The notes: a model not told the origin generated them from the sequence alone. Counted from the stretch's first letter, positions 46,028 through 55,985 are shown. The stretch: DNA of 64,000 nt from CBDATB01 sp965199745 (GCA_965199745.1 CBDATB010000012.1:124001-188000); one strand, 5' to 3'. Numbers and translations are program-made.

Positions 46028-47824
46028 ATGGAAGCAACAGCACACAAAACCAGCATCAGAGGTGGCGAATTTGTCATCCGAGAAACCAAAGCTCAAGATG
46101 TTTTTATTCCTGAAGAATTCAGTGAAGAACAAAAAATGATGGCAGAAGCCTGCCAAGATTTTATTGACAAAGAAATTACCCCCAATATCAAGAGAATCGA
46201 CAGTATGGAAGAAGGACTGATGCGTTCTATCATGCAAAAAGCGGGGGGATTAGGCTTATTAGGCATCTCTATTCCCGAAGAATATGACGGAATCGCGATG
46301 AGTTTTAACAGTTCCATGCTCACGGCAGACATTATTGGCTCTTCAGGGTCATTCTCTACTACTTACGGAGCACATACGGGAATTGGTACCTTGCCTATTT
46401 TATATTATGGTAGTAAAGAGCAAAAGCAAAAATACTTGCCTAAACTGGCAACAGGTGAGTGGATAGGTTGCTATTGCCTCACAGAGCCCGACGCAGGCTC
46501 AGACGCTAACTCAGGAAAAACCAAAGCAGTGTTGAGTGAAGACGGTAAATATTACCACATTACAGGTCAAAAAATGTGGATTTCCAACGCAGGGTTTGCC
46601 GATTTGTTTATTGTGTTTGCTAAAATTGAAGATGACAAAAACCTCACTGCTTTTATTGTAGAAAAAAATTTTGGCAGTATTAGCATGAACGATGAAGAAA
46701 AAAAATTAGGCATTAAAGGCTCTTCAACTCGTCAGGTATTTTTCAATGACTGCAAGGTGCCGATAGGAAATATGCTCTCAAGCAGGCAAAACGGTTTTAA
46801 AATAGCCGTGAATATTTTAAATATCGGTAGAATTAAATTAGGCATTGGCGTTATTGGAGGATGCAAAGAAATTATTACCAATGCTACTAGATATGCTATT
46901 GAACGCAAACAATTTGGGCAGCCTATTGCTAGTTTTGGTGCTATACAACATAAAATAGCCGAAATGGCTATTCGTACTTATGCCGTAGAGTCGGCAGGAT
47001 ATAGGGCAGGGCAGAACATTGATGATAAAGTTGAAGACTTAATAGCACAAGAGATACCCGAAAACCAAGCAAAGCTGAAAGGAGTAGAACAATTTGCCAT
47101 AGAAGCAGCTATTCTAAAAATTATCGGTTCAGAGGCTTTAGATTATATCGCCGATGAAGGGGTACAAATTTATGGAGGTATGGGTTTTTCTGCCGAAGCA
47201 CCTATGGAAAGAGCCTACCGAGATGCACGTATTGCCAGAATTTATGAAGGCACTAATGAAATCAACCGTATCTTGATCACCAGCATGATGATGAAAAAAG
47301 CTATGAAAGGAGAATTAGATCTAATTACTCACGCAATGGCAGTTGCCCAAGAACTCATAGCAACGCCTGAAGAGGAAATCCTAGACAGTTCACAGATATT
47401 TTCTGTAGAAAAACACACGGTTAAAAATCTAAAAAAAGCCCTTCTGATGGTAGCAGGCAGGGCAATACAATTGCTGGGGCAAAATATTGAGCATGAGCAA
47501 GAGGTTATGATTAATATTGCTGATATGATTATAGAAATATACACCGCCGAGTCTATGTTGCTGCGGGTAGACAAACTAGCGCATAAACAAGGAGAGTCAA
47601 AGTGCAACTTACAAATCAAAGCAGTGAAAGTATATCTTTATGAAGCAGTAGAAAAACTTATTAAGGCAGGTAGAGAAGCTATTGCATCTTTTACCACCAG
47701 CGAGGAAACCAAAGTGATGTTGGCCGGTCTGAATCGATTTACTAAAACTGAACTCGTCAATACCAAAGCTTTGAGAAGAGACATTGCCGAAGCGATGATT
47801 CAAAAGGGAACTTATGCTTTATAA
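46028..47824 (+). CDS. Acyl-CoA dehydrogenase, long form
   Basis: A 598-residue flavoenzyme for the first step of fatty-acid beta-oxidation. The dehydrogenase core (about 35-430) has C-L-T-E-P-D-A-G-S-D near residue 153 and W-I-S-N near 188, the flavin region R-K-Q-F-G near 300, and the catalytic base region Y-E-G-T-N-E-I near 412. An extra C-terminal helical domain (about 440-598) marks the long Bacteroidota subtype. The ATG at 46028 gives the family start; the frame extends 32 codons upstream without family likeness. Confidence 0.93.
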   Translation: MEATAHKTSIRGGEFVIRETKAQDVFIPEEFSEEQKMMAEACQDFIDKEITPNIKRIDSMEEGLMRSIMQKAGGLGLLGISIPEEYDGIAMSFNSSMLTADIIGSSGSFSTTYGAHTGIGTLPILYYGSKEQKQKYLPKLATGEWIGCYCLTEPDAGSDANSGKTKAVLSEDGKYYHITGQKMWISNAGFADLFIVFAKIEDDKNLTAFIVEKNFGSISMNDEEKKLGIKGSSTRQVFFNDCKVPIGNMLSSRQNGFKIAVNILNIGRIKLGIGVIGGCKEIITNATRYAIERKQFGQPIASFGAIQHKIAEMAIRTYAVESAGYRAGQNIDDKVEDLIAQEIPENQAKLKGVEQFAIEAAILKIIGSEALDYIADEGVQIYGGMGFSAEAPMERAYRDARIARIYEGTNEINRILITSMMMKKAMKGELDLITHAMAVAQELIATPEEEILDSSQIFSVEKHTVKNLKKALLMVAGRAIQLLGQNIEHEQEVMINIADMIIEIYTAESMLLRVDKLAHKQGESKCNLQIKAVKVYLYEAVEKLIKAGREAIASFTTSEETKVMLAGLNRFTKTELVNTKALRRDIAEAMIQKGTYAL

Positions 47825-47851
47825 CAGTTTTTTGAAAAGCTATAAATATGC

Positions 47852-47970
47852 AAATCAAGGGTTGCATTGAAAACCACATTAGAAACACAATATAGGCAGG
47901 TGATAAGTCAGAGATATGATAAAAGTAGTTTACCTTGCTTAAAAACACATACTTTCCCAACCCTTGATTT
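47852..47970. repeat. 13-bp perfect inverted repeat enclosing 93 bp
   Basis: AAATCAAGGGTTG (47852-47864) and CAACCCTTGATTT (47958-47970) pair perfectly around a 93-bp loop between the convergent acyl-CoA dehydrogenase and trpC genes. No clear target duplication borders it and no long U-run follows. It may be a two-way terminator, a small non-autonomous element or a folded RNA. Confidence 0.6.
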
Positions 47971-48037
47971 ACAATTAAATACCATTTTCGTTATTAAAAA
48001 TAGTATTTATGGCATAAAAACACCCCTTTTCTATTTT

Positions 48038-48832
48038 TCACTCATTATCCTTAAAAGCTCCTAAAAAATTCTGGCAAGCCTCCATCGGATTGGCTGCCTT
48101 CATAAAATTCTCACCTATTAAAAAACCTTGAAAGCCATGCTGCTTTAAATCTTTAATAGTAGCTATATCGTGGATTCCACTTTCAGAAACTTTAATAAAA
48201 TTGTCAGGTATTAAATCTGCTAAGTTTTTGGAAATACTAGTACTGACTTCAAAAGTTTTTAGGTTACGATTATTCACTCCTACTAAATCTACATATTCGT
48301 TGAGCGAGCGGTCTAGCTCTTCGCAACTATGTACCTCGAGTAGTATTTCCAAGCCTAATTGCTTGGCTGCAAAACTCAGGTCTTTTAATTGCTTGGGATT
48401 TAGCACAGCAGCAATGAGTAGAATAATATCAGCACCAACAGCTTTTGCTTCGAATATCTGGTACTCGTCCACCATAAAGTCTTTCCGAAGAATTGGTATA
48501 TTAACCCGTGTTCTTACTTTTTTCAAATCCTGTATAGTCCCACCAAAAAAACGTTCATCAGTGAGTACTGAAATGGCTGCTGCACCTGCTTGTTCGTAGC
48601 CTTTGCTCACCGTTTCGGGAGCAAGTTTGTCGTTGATAATACCTTTGGAAGGCGATCGCCTTTTGAACTCTGCAACTATTCCAAAGCCAGTAGTAGATAA
48701 CTTTTTCTTAAGCGATATAGCCGACCGTTCAAACAAAGGACTTGCTTCAAGGCTTTTAACATCTGTGTTCGATTTGGCAGCAGCTATTTCTTTGTGCTTG
48801 TGCGAGATAATTCTGTTGAGTATGTCGAGCAT
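48038..48832 (-). CDS. trpC: Indole-3-glycerol phosphate synthase
   Basis: A 264-residue TIM-barrel enzyme making indole-3-glycerol phosphate, the substrate of TrpA. It shows E-F-K-R-R-S-P-S-K-G near residue 55 (catalytic Glu and Lys), the R-K-D-F-M near 115 with the catalytic Lys, V-G-V-N-N-R-N-L near 180, and S-E-S-G-I near 213. The chosen ATG (48830-48832) is three codons inside a frame that begins with TTG; that TTG overlaps the promoter box. No other trp gene is joined to it. Confidence 0.94.
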   Translation of the reverse strand: MLDILNRIISHKHKEIAAAKSNTDVKSLEASPLFERSAISLKKKLSTTGFGIVAEFKRRSPSKGIINDKLAPETVSKGYEQAGAAAISVLTDERFFGGTIQDLKKVRTRVNIPILRKDFMVDEYQIFEAKAVGADIILLIAAVLNPKQLKDLSFAAKQLGLEILLEVHSCEELDRSLNEYVDLVGVNNRNLKTFEVSTSISKNLADLIPDNFIKVSESGIHDIATIKDLKQHGFQGFLIGENFMKAANPMEACQNFLGAFKDNE

Positions 48833-48838
48833 GGAGAG

Positions 48839-48846
48839 CAAATATA
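48839..48846 (-). promoter_or_regulatory. Promoter box almost touching the trpC start
   Basis: On the minus strand TATATTTG matches TAnnTTTG, ending only 6 bp before the trpC ATG. Transcription would begin at or just before the start codon, giving a leaderless or near-leaderless message. No good -33 element is seen. The remaining gap 48847-49106 holds only a small GGTATA/TATACC hairpin (49041-49059). Confidence 0.4.
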
Positions 48847-49106
48847 ATGGATAGCCAAAGTAAAATAGTCATATACAGTTAATTGCAGCTTGTTGTTGGC
48901 TTTAAAGAAAATAAGCGTTTATGCAAACCGTCCTTCTATAAAATCTATGATGAAATAAAGGTAGAATGTATGATATTGTTGATATGTATCCAAAATTGAT
49001 TGTGGTGCCTTAATCGACAGCTATTCGCTCGAATGCCTTTGGTATATAGATTTTATACCATTAACATATTATTGCAAGTAGGTTGTCAGTTAAATAACAG
49101 GTATTG

Positions 49107-50723
49107 TTAAAAAATAGACGGACATTTAGTTTTCAGGTATTTAAAATAAGTTTTAAAATCTTGGTTAAACTCTTGTTCAAATTCTTGTTGAAACTGATTT
49201 CTTTTAGCTCTATATCTTCTGTAAGATAAGAAAAAGTTATTGTTAGGGAGAAAATAGTCAAAATATTGATAATATCGCCCGTTATCAAAATAAACTGTGT
49301 CTATTGCTTTGACAAAACGATTGATAAAAGCATTTTTTTGACTGATTTTTTCATCATAATTCTGGTTTTCATCAAAACTTTGATACAAACTTTCAAGCTG
49401 ATGTGCTGCCTCTAACACGTAGCTTGCAAACCTGTGCCGATCGGTTTTAAGTGATACATAGCGATGATACTGAGGGGATTCTGCCCCGAATTGATACTTC
49501 AAAAACTTTTCAGCACCTACATCTCCCACAAAACTGGCCATATTTTCGTTGTAAGACAATTTATCTTTAATAAAAAGCGTACCGTGCGTTAGTTCATGGA
49601 TAATGGTATTGGCTAAACTGCCGGCACTACTTTTCAACATACTCGACAAAATCGGGTCGTTGAGTATTCCCAGAGTAGACCACGCATTCACTTCACGAAT
49701 ATACGTATCGTAACCCTGGTTACGGAGTTTTTTTTCTTCTTTTTGCAAAGCTGTCAAATCAAAAAAGCTTTTATAAGAGAAACTACCCAACAAAGGAAAA
49801 TGCCAAACTTTTGGTTGTAGGCTAAAGGCCTCACAGGCTGTGAGTAGCCAAAGAATAGGTTTGCCTTGCTGGTCATATAGTTTTGTGTAGCTATCGGAAG
49901 GGTCTAAACCAATAGAATCGAAGGCAAACCGTCTGATCTGTTCAATCAGGCGTATTTTTTTTTTAGAAACTTCCGGATAATTGGGATCTTTCAAATAAGT
50001 GGCTATCGGCTTGGCACGGTATATAATATTTATCTGTCCGTGTGCTTGCCTGATGCCGTACCAAATCATAGAAAAATTTAGAGCAACCCAAATTAATAAG
50101 CCGAGTAGTAATAATTTTAGTCCTGTTTTAAAGGGGTTGAATAATGAGGTTTTTCCTTCAATATGATTCAGGCTAGAATTTTTGCGATAAAGTGGTAATT
50201 TTTTTTTATAAAATTCCTCTATTATTGCCATATCTTCTGTCATATTGCCACTAGGATATAATATTTTACCAATACCACCCTCTTTTTTATGAAAATCTGC
50301 ATAAGCCAAAGCAATAGGCACTTTTGCCTTCAGAGCAATATGATAGAAACCCATTTTCCATTTTTCTACTCTACTTCTTGTGCCTTCAGGTGTAATGGCT
50401 ATACTGAATTGCTCACGTGTATCAAACTCGTCGGCTACTTGCTGTACTAAACTAGTGTTTTTGCTTCTATCTACCGGTGTACCCCCTAACCACCGCATGA
50501 GAAAACCTATAGGAGATCTGAAAAGTTCTACTTTAGCCAGGTAACGCGTCGACTCAATATGTAGTGCCGAGCGCAGTGCAATACATACAACAAAATCCCA
50601 ATTACTCGTATGAGGAACTACCAACATGACATTTTTTTTAACTCCTTTAGGCATTCTTTCATATGCTTTCCATCCGAAGAGCCAGAGCAAAAAACGGCAA
50701 ATTAGTCGCGCGATTAATTTCAT
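49107..50723 (-). CDS. Fusion of a PlsC-like acyltransferase and a predicted aminopeptidase
   Basis: A 538-residue protein. Residues about 1-180 are an LPLAT acyltransferase with H-T-S-N-W-D (H-x4-D) near residue 37, G-G-T-P-V-D-R near 78 and T-P-E-G-T-R-S near 111, the acyl- and glycerophosphate-binding motifs. A membrane segment lies near 205-225 (L-L-L-L-G-L-L-I-W-V). Residues about 230-538 match the bacterial predicted aminopeptidase family, with the zinc motif I-I-H-E-L-T-H near 380 and a downstream E-N-x-A-S-F-V-G near 398. Both halves keep active-site residues. It overlaps ccmF by 4 bp. I know the halves as separate genes; the fusion is unusual. Confidence 0.82.
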   Translation of the reverse strand: MKLIARLICRFLLWLFGWKAYERMPKGVKKNVMLVVPHTSNWDFVVCIALRSALHIESTRYLAKVELFRSPIGFLMRWLGGTPVDRSKNTSLVQQVADEFDTREQFSIAITPEGTRSRVEKWKMGFYHIALKAKVPIALAYADFHKKEGGIGKILYPSGNMTEDMAIIEEFYKKKLPLYRKNSSLNHIEGKTSLFNPFKTGLKLLLLGLLIWVALNFSMIWYGIRQAHGQINIIYRAKPIATYLKDPNYPEVSKKKIRLIEQIRRFAFDSIGLDPSDSYTKLYDQQGKPILWLLTACEAFSLQPKVWHFPLLGSFSYKSFFDLTALQKEEKKLRNQGYDTYIREVNAWSTLGILNDPILSSMLKSSAGSLANTIIHELTHGTLFIKDKLSYNENMASFVGDVGAEKFLKYQFGAESPQYHRYVSLKTDRHRFASYVLEAAHQLESLYQSFDENQNYDEKISQKNAFINRFVKAIDTVYFDNGRYYQYFDYFLPNNNFFLSYRRYRAKRNQFQQEFEQEFNQDFKTYFKYLKTKCPSIF

Positions 50724-53251
50724 ATATTTGAGTGTCCTTTTTTTTCACTACACCGCCGGTAGATGCCAAGACCAAAACCAACACAGACCATGAGTGTTCC
50801 TATCCAGAGTAAATTGATTAGCGGTTTTTCAATAGCTTTTAGAATAATCCAGTCTTTTTGGCTTGTAGCAACAGAAAAAGTAAACATACCTTTTTCAGGG
50901 CTGATACTGTTAAAAAATATTTTAAGGCCTAATTCTGGTACCAATTCCGGTACTAGCCACGCTTTTAAGTTTTTTATTAGGTAGACGGGCTGAATATCAT
51001 AATCTGTTTCTTGACCCAACACACGGATTTTTGCTTTTACGCCTACATCATTGGGCTGCATATCTACGCCTAGCACATCATTTACTTTTGTTACTCCGTC
51101 AAGTATAGCTATATAATCATTCACAATAAAAGTATCTCCTACGGTCAGCTCATATTTCTGCGGTTTGCTCCATTTTTCATCATCATTCGGATCGGGTACG
51201 CCACTAATATGTGTGTACAGATCGCTAGATGCAAAGCGGCTGATATCGGGAGAAGAAATTAAACCCATTTGCGGATTTATCTGTACTCGCGGAAATAATG
51301 TAAATACTTCACGGTTATGCTTGCGGTAAGCAATTTCATAATAAGTATTTTCATTATACACGTGAATAGTATCACCTCTACGAGCAAAAGTTTTTCCCTG
51401 ATAAACGAGATCTTCGCCAGCAATCATGTGAAAAGGGCTATTTGTAAGCAAAAGTTTTTCTTTGTCAATATAACCTGGCACATCACGTGATTGAATTCTC
51501 GGTCCGCGATATAGCAGTGTATAATCCTTCATATTTTGTGGCTCATTTCTGAATAGCAAGATATTTTCTTTATTCATTTCATCGCTAAAAGATTTTTTGT
51601 GCAATAAGCCCGTGCGATTGAGAGAAATAATCCGATCATAACCGGCAGAGAATAATATGCCAATAAGCATTAATGCTACACCGATATGCGCTACGGCACC
51701 ACCCGAAAATCGAGGTTGCCGGAGTAACTTCACAAGCACTGCAATATTGGTCGTAATAGCATATATGGCAGATAATAACAAAACAATATACTGTATTTTA
51801 TATATTTTTCCAACCAAGATAACCAGCATACATATTCCCAGTGCCGATATATAAGGTAAAGAAAAAAGCTGAATAAATTTTTTCTTGGCTTCTCTGCCTG
51901 TTATTTTTTTCCACCAAAGCAGTTGTCCCGTACCGGAAAATAAAGCGATAGTTACAGCAAACCAAAGCTGCCATTTCGTATAAAATAATACCTGATCGGC
52001 AGGCGGAGCAATATTAGAGTCAATACCAAACCAGCCGAGAAAGGCTTTCAGCACAGGAATAGAAATGGGCATAATAACCTGAAAAGCAGCTAAACAAAGA
52101 ACAAAAGCACCGGCGAATATCCAAAACTCACCACTGTAAGCAGATAACTCTTTGTCGATGGTAGGGATATATTTCCAAGCACGGACTAATAAAAAAACAC
52201 AAATAACAAAGAAAGTAAGCAAACAGATGAGCAACTGCCCTGAGAGTCCTAAATCTGTAAAAGAATGTACAGAACTTTCGCCCAAAATACCGCTTCTTGT
52301 CAAAAAAGTTGCATAAAGAATCAGAATGAAAGTACTAATTACCAGTATAAAAGACAAGCGAAAGTTCATTTTACTTCGCTGGCTCATCATCATCACGTGG
52401 ATAGCTGCAACGAGTACCAGCCAGGGAATATAAACTGCATTTTCGACCGGATCCCAGTTCCAATAACCACCAAAGTTTAGGGTTTCGTACGCCCAGTAGG
52501 CTCCCATCATAATGCCCAAACCAAGAATGAGTGCTGCTACATGAGACCAAACTAAAGCGGGTTGAATCCAAGCGGTATAGCGCCTGGCTAAAATGCCGGC
52601 AATAGCAAAAGAAAAAGTTACTAAAGTAAGCGCAAATCCTAGGAAAAGCGTAGGGGGATGAATGACCATCCAATAGTTTTGCAGCAGAGGGTTAAGCCCT
52701 GCACCGTCCGAAGGAATAAAGCTGGGATCGACATGAAAAATAGGTGCCTCGCTGACATCTTTCATTAGCATAAAAGGGCTGCTGCCAATTTTAAGCTGAC
52801 CGCCAATAACCACACCTAAAATCATAGATACCAGAAAAGCCTGTACAAATGCAAAGACGCCCATTACGGGTACTTCCCAATCTTTACTTGTACGAATTAG
52901 TATAATACCCAATAGTACGTGCCAGAATATCCACAATAAAAAACTCCCTTCTTGCCCTTCCCAAAAGCAAGAGATCATATAATAGACGGGTAGGTTGTTC
53001 GAAGAATGACTCCAAGAATAGTGATACTCATAATAATGGTTGTAGATAATCGTGAAGAGAGACACAACAATACCTACTACGGCAAGACCATGCGTGAGAA
53101 AGAAAAAGCGGGCAAATTTTTTCCAACTTAGTGCTTCAAGCGAACCTCGATTCAACCACGACAAACAATAGGCGGTAAAAGAAGCAATAGCAGTAACAAA
53201 AGCTATAATCACTAATAAGTGTCCGGTGTTTCCTATAGTAAGATGAATCAT
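50720..53251 (-). CDS. ccmF: Cytochrome c heme-lyase subunit CcmF-like
   Basis: An 843-residue multi-membrane protein of the CcmF/CcsA family that attaches heme to apocytochrome c at the periplasmic face. The tryptophan-rich heme-handling motif G-G-Y-W-N-W-D-P-V-E-N lies near residue 265, with conserved His residues in H-P-P near 203 and W-S-H near 238. About fifteen membrane segments surround a long periplasmic domain (about 535-790). ccmE and the rest are not adjacent. It follows mreD after 43 bp and leads into the fusion gene. Confidence 0.9.
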   Translation of the reverse strand: MIHLTIGNTGHLLVIIAFVTAIASFTAYCLSWLNRGSLEALSWKKFARFFFLTHGLAVVGIVVSLFTIIYNHYYEYHYSWSHSSNNLPVYYMISCFWEGQEGSFLLWIFWHVLLGIILIRTSKDWEVPVMGVFAFVQAFLVSMILGVVIGGQLKIGSSPFMLMKDVSEAPIFHVDPSFIPSDGAGLNPLLQNYWMVIHPPTLFLGFALTLVTFSFAIAGILARRYTAWIQPALVWSHVAALILGLGIMMGAYWAYETLNFGGYWNWDPVENAVYIPWLVLVAAIHVMMMSQRSKMNFRLSFILVISTFILILYATFLTRSGILGESSVHSFTDLGLSGQLLICLLTFFVICVFLLVRAWKYIPTIDKELSAYSGEFWIFAGAFVLCLAAFQVIMPISIPVLKAFLGWFGIDSNIAPPADQVLFYTKWQLWFAVTIALFSGTGQLLWWKKITGREAKKKFIQLFSLPYISALGICMLVILVGKIYKIQYIVLLLSAIYAITTNIAVLVKLLRQPRFSGGAVAHIGVALMLIGILFSAGYDRIISLNRTGLLHKKSFSDEMNKENILLFRNEPQNMKDYTLLYRGPRIQSRDVPGYIDKEKLLLTNSPFHMIAGEDLVYQGKTFARRGDTIHVYNENTYYEIAYRKHNREVFTLFPRVQINPQMGLISSPDISRFASSDLYTHISGVPDPNDDEKWSKPQKYELTVGDTFIVNDYIAILDGVTKVNDVLGVDMQPNDVGVKAKIRVLGQETDYDIQPVYLIKNLKAWLVPELVPELGLKIFFNSISPEKGMFTFSVATSQKDWIILKAIEKPLINLLWIGTLMVCVGFGLGIYRRCSEKKGHSNI

Positions 53252-53294
53252 TTGATATAATGCAGAAAGATAAGCATTCAGTAGTACTTAGCCG

Positions 53295-53801
53295 TTAATT
53301 ATAAAACAAATACTGAAAGAGTATCATCATAAACAGGGTAAAAAAAATACTGGCGACTAGCTGTGGAAACAGAGAAAAGAAAAGACTAAAATTACTACTC
53401 TCTAAGGCAAAAAGTGCTGTATGGTGTAAGCCTATTAACACAAGTGCATAACCGAGAAACCACACAAGACCTAGCTGGCTAATTCTGGGTCTAACATTTT
53501 CGTCATAGCTGCCCAGCAGGCGTAAAATTTTTAGCACAAACCTCCTGGTATAAGCAATAAACACACAAGCCATTGCATGAATACCTAAGCTGTCGTAGAG
53601 TATATCTACAGCGACACCCAATAAAAAGGCATAGAGCAGCAGCCATACTTTATCAAAATTTAGTGGCAATAATAAAATAGCAGAGATATATATGTAACAA
53701 AACGCCAGATCAAAAACAGCAAGGTTTCTGAACAATATCATCTGCAATAAAATATATACCACCATAGAGGCAATAATAAAGCCTATATTTTTTCTTTCCA
53801 T
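53295..53801 (-). CDS. mreD: Rod-shape protein MreD
   Basis: A 168-residue membrane protein with five segments that works with MreB, MreC, RodA and PBP2 in sidewall synthesis. The sequence is variable in the family; the call rests on size, topology, the A-V-D-I-L-Y-D-S-L-G-I-H-A motif near residue 70 and its place directly after mreC. ATG at 53799-53801 is preferred over the TTG at 53813. rodA and the class B PBP are not in this run; ccmF follows instead. Confidence 0.82.
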   Translation of the reverse strand: MERKNIGFIIASMVVYILLQMILFRNLAVFDLAFCYIYISAILLLPLNFDKVWLLLYAFLLGVAVDILYDSLGIHAMACVFIAYTRRFVLKILRLLGSYDENVRPRISQLGLVWFLGYALVLIGLHHTALFALESSNFSLFFSLFPQLVASIFFTLFMMILFQYLFYN

Positions 53802-53882
53802 AAAAATAAGCAATCAAAACTTTTCAAAAACAAATCAGAAATAGTAAGGTTCCTGAAAAATCAGCCGTTTGTTTTACTATTG

Positions 53883-54695
53883 CTAATGGGCAGCTGCTTC
53901 AATGGAAGTTTTTTCTTTTTGCACCCTACTGCTAACTACATGTACATAGGAAAGGTTTGCGAAGTTAGTGGATAGCTCAATAGTTATATCCTGAAACATC
54001 TCACTGGGTTTTATTTCAGCTTTATTAACAATCCCAATGAGTATATCTGGTGGGAATACTGAATTATATCCTGAAGTCACTACACTGTCACCAAAGTTAA
54101 GGGCAATATCCTGTGGTACATAAAATACATGGGCAGTGTGATAATTACTATTCTTCCATTTGACCGAACAAATAGTATTAGTTCTTTTTAGTCGTGATGA
54201 AATAGAAATATTTTGGTGTAAAACGGTATATAAAACAGAGAAATTAACAGAGCAAGTCTTAATGATACCAATAATACCCACAGGCGAGATAACCGCCATC
54301 CCCGGCTTAATGCCATGTTTAGCACCCTTATTAATGGTAATATAATTGTTTGTTCTGAAGATAGATTTATTAACTATTTCGGCACTAATATAACTAAATT
54401 GTATACCGCTATCTGGTAAGACAGGAATAGCTCTTAAACCACGTAATTGCTCTAACTGCTTTTTCAGTGCTGTATTTTCCACTAGTAGTTCTTTATTACG
54501 GTCATTTAATTGGAAAAAGCTAGTTGCTTGGTGGCGCAAGGCATCTACATAGCCAGTTAGTTGGTTAGATGAGGAAAGAAAGGCAAGATGTTGGTACCTA
54601 TTTTTATTAACTATCATCAGTAAGCAAACAAACTCCAAGGCAGCAAAAACAAGTAAAGCCCGGTATTTATAGATAAAATCAAAAAGTTCGCGCAT
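53883..54695 (-). CDS. mreC: Rod-shape protein MreC
   Basis: A 270-residue bitopic protein. One membrane segment (about 12-27) is followed by a coiled coil (about 55-85) and the two beta domains of MreC, with G-I-K-P-G-M-A-V near residue 125, and D-S-V-V-T-S-G-Y-N-S-V-F-P near 205. It links MreB inside the cell to the wall-synthesis enzymes outside. It lies 38 bp after mreB. Confidence 0.92.
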   Translation of the reverse strand: MRELFDFIYKYRALLVFAALEFVCLLMIVNKNRYQHLAFLSSSNQLTGYVDALRHQATSFFQLNDRNKELLVENTALKKQLEQLRGLRAIPVLPDSGIQFSYISAEIVNKSIFRTNNYITINKGAKHGIKPGMAVISPVGIIGIIKTCSVNFSVLYTVLHQNISISSRLKRTNTICSVKWKNSNYHTAHVFYVPQDIALNFGDSVVTSGYNSVFPPDILIGIVNKAEIKPSEMFQDITIELSTNFANLSYVHVVSSRVQKEKTSIEAAAH

Positions 54696-54733
54696 CCGGG
54701 TGAAAAATTAAATTTGAACGACAGTCATATTTT

Positions 54734-55762
54734 TCAAACCATCAGTACTACCTTGAAGGCATCTATATTTTTTAGTGTCTCTCCTGTCCCTCTCACTACT
54801 GCTCTGAGGGGGTCTTCAGCAATGTGTATAGGAAGTTTTGTTCTGTTGCTAATTCTTTTATCGAGTCCGCGGAGTAAAGCTCCACCACCAGTCAGATGAA
54901 TACCGTTTTCGTAAATATCAGCTGAAAGTTCGGGTGGTGAAATTTCGAGTGCTTTTAATATACCTTCTTCAACTTTTGTGACAGACTTGTCAATAGCAAA
55001 AGCGATTTCTGTATAAGAAACATTTATTACTTTAGGGATGCCGGTCATTAGGTCTCTGCCGCGTACCTCATAGTCGTCGGGTGGATTTTCAAGCTCGGAA
55101 ATAGCAGCACCTACCTCTATCTTAATCTTTTCCGCCGATCGTTCACCGATGAGCAGGTTGTGTTGTCGGCGCATATAATCGAGTATATCCCTGGTAAAAA
55201 CATCTCCTGCGGTTCTAATGGATTGATCGCAGACAATACCCGACAGCGCAATCACAGCAATTTCTGTAGTGCCACCGCCAATGTCGACAATCATTGCCCC
55301 GACGGGTTTTTGAACGTCAATACCGATGCCAATTGCTGCTGCCATTGGTTCGTGAATCATATATACATTTTTAGCACCTGCGTGTTCGGCAGAGTCTCGC
55401 ACCGCTCTTTTTTCTACTTCGGTAATACCAGAAGGAATGCAAATAACCATGCGGTGCGGGCGTGAAAAAATCTTGGTACCCATATCAATCATCTTAATCA
55501 TTCCTCTAATCATTTGCTCGGCAGCATGAAAATCGGCAATTACGCCATCTTTCAGTGGTCGGGTAGTTTTTATATTTTCGTGGGTTTTTTCATGCATCTG
55601 CATAGCCTGTTTACCGATAGCGATTACCTTATTAGTCGTTCTGTCTAAGGCAATAATAGAGGGTTCATCTACTACGACTTTTCCCTTGTGTAAAATTAAT
55701 GTGTTAGCGGTTCCCAAGTCGATAGCAATATCACTGCTGCTGAAAAAATCTAAAAAACCCAT
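54734..55762 (-). CDS. mreB: Actin-like cell-shape protein MreB
   Basis: A 342-residue bacterial actin. The phosphate-1 motif I-D-L-G-T-A-N-T near residue 14, phosphate-2 D-I-G-G-G-T-T-E near 165, and the adenosine motif L-T-G-G-G-A-L-L near 290 are intact, as is the hydrophobic N-terminal G-F-L-D-F-F that can bind the membrane. It polymerises on the inner membrane and directs sidewall growth. It heads the mreBCD run. Confidence 0.97.
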   Translation of the reverse strand: MGFLDFFSSSDIAIDLGTANTLILHKGKVVVDEPSIIALDRTTNKVIAIGKQAMQMHEKTHENIKTTRPLKDGVIADFHAAEQMIRGMIKMIDMGTKIFSRPHRMVICIPSGITEVEKRAVRDSAEHAGAKNVYMIHEPMAAAIGIGIDVQKPVGAMIVDIGGGTTEIAVIALSGIVCDQSIRTAGDVFTRDILDYMRRQHNLLIGERSAEKIKIEVGAAISELENPPDDYEVRGRDLMTGIPKVINVSYTEIAFAIDKSVTKVEEGILKALEISPPELSADIYENGIHLTGGGALLRGLDKRISNRTKLPIHIAEDPLRAVVRGTGETLKNIDAFKVVLMV

Positions 55763-55817
55763 TGGATTGTATTTTTGTATTTCTTAGTGTGTCAAATATT
55801 TTTTTATTTAAAATCTC

Positions 55818-55825
55818 CAAAGTTA
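55818..55825 (-). promoter_or_regulatory. Possible mreB promoter -7 box
   Basis: Minus-strand TAACTTTG matches TAnnTTTG, about 55 bp before the mreB ATG. No clear -33 element, so the call is weak. Confidence 0.35.
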
Positions 55826-55985
55826 AGCACTTATCCACATTTAGCCTATAAAAAATAAGATAATATAAAAAAATGACTGATCTTTTGCTTTTCGCCAGTT
55901 TTATCAGCAATATTGCCCGATCATCTATTTTGTTTTTTAGTGTGAGAAAAGTCATCAAAAAACTTTTATTCCAAAACAATGTATC

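Noticed and set aside
49041..49059. GGTATA/TATACC hairpin downstream of the fusion gene
   Set aside because: Only six AT-rich pairs and no T-run; not enough for a terminator.
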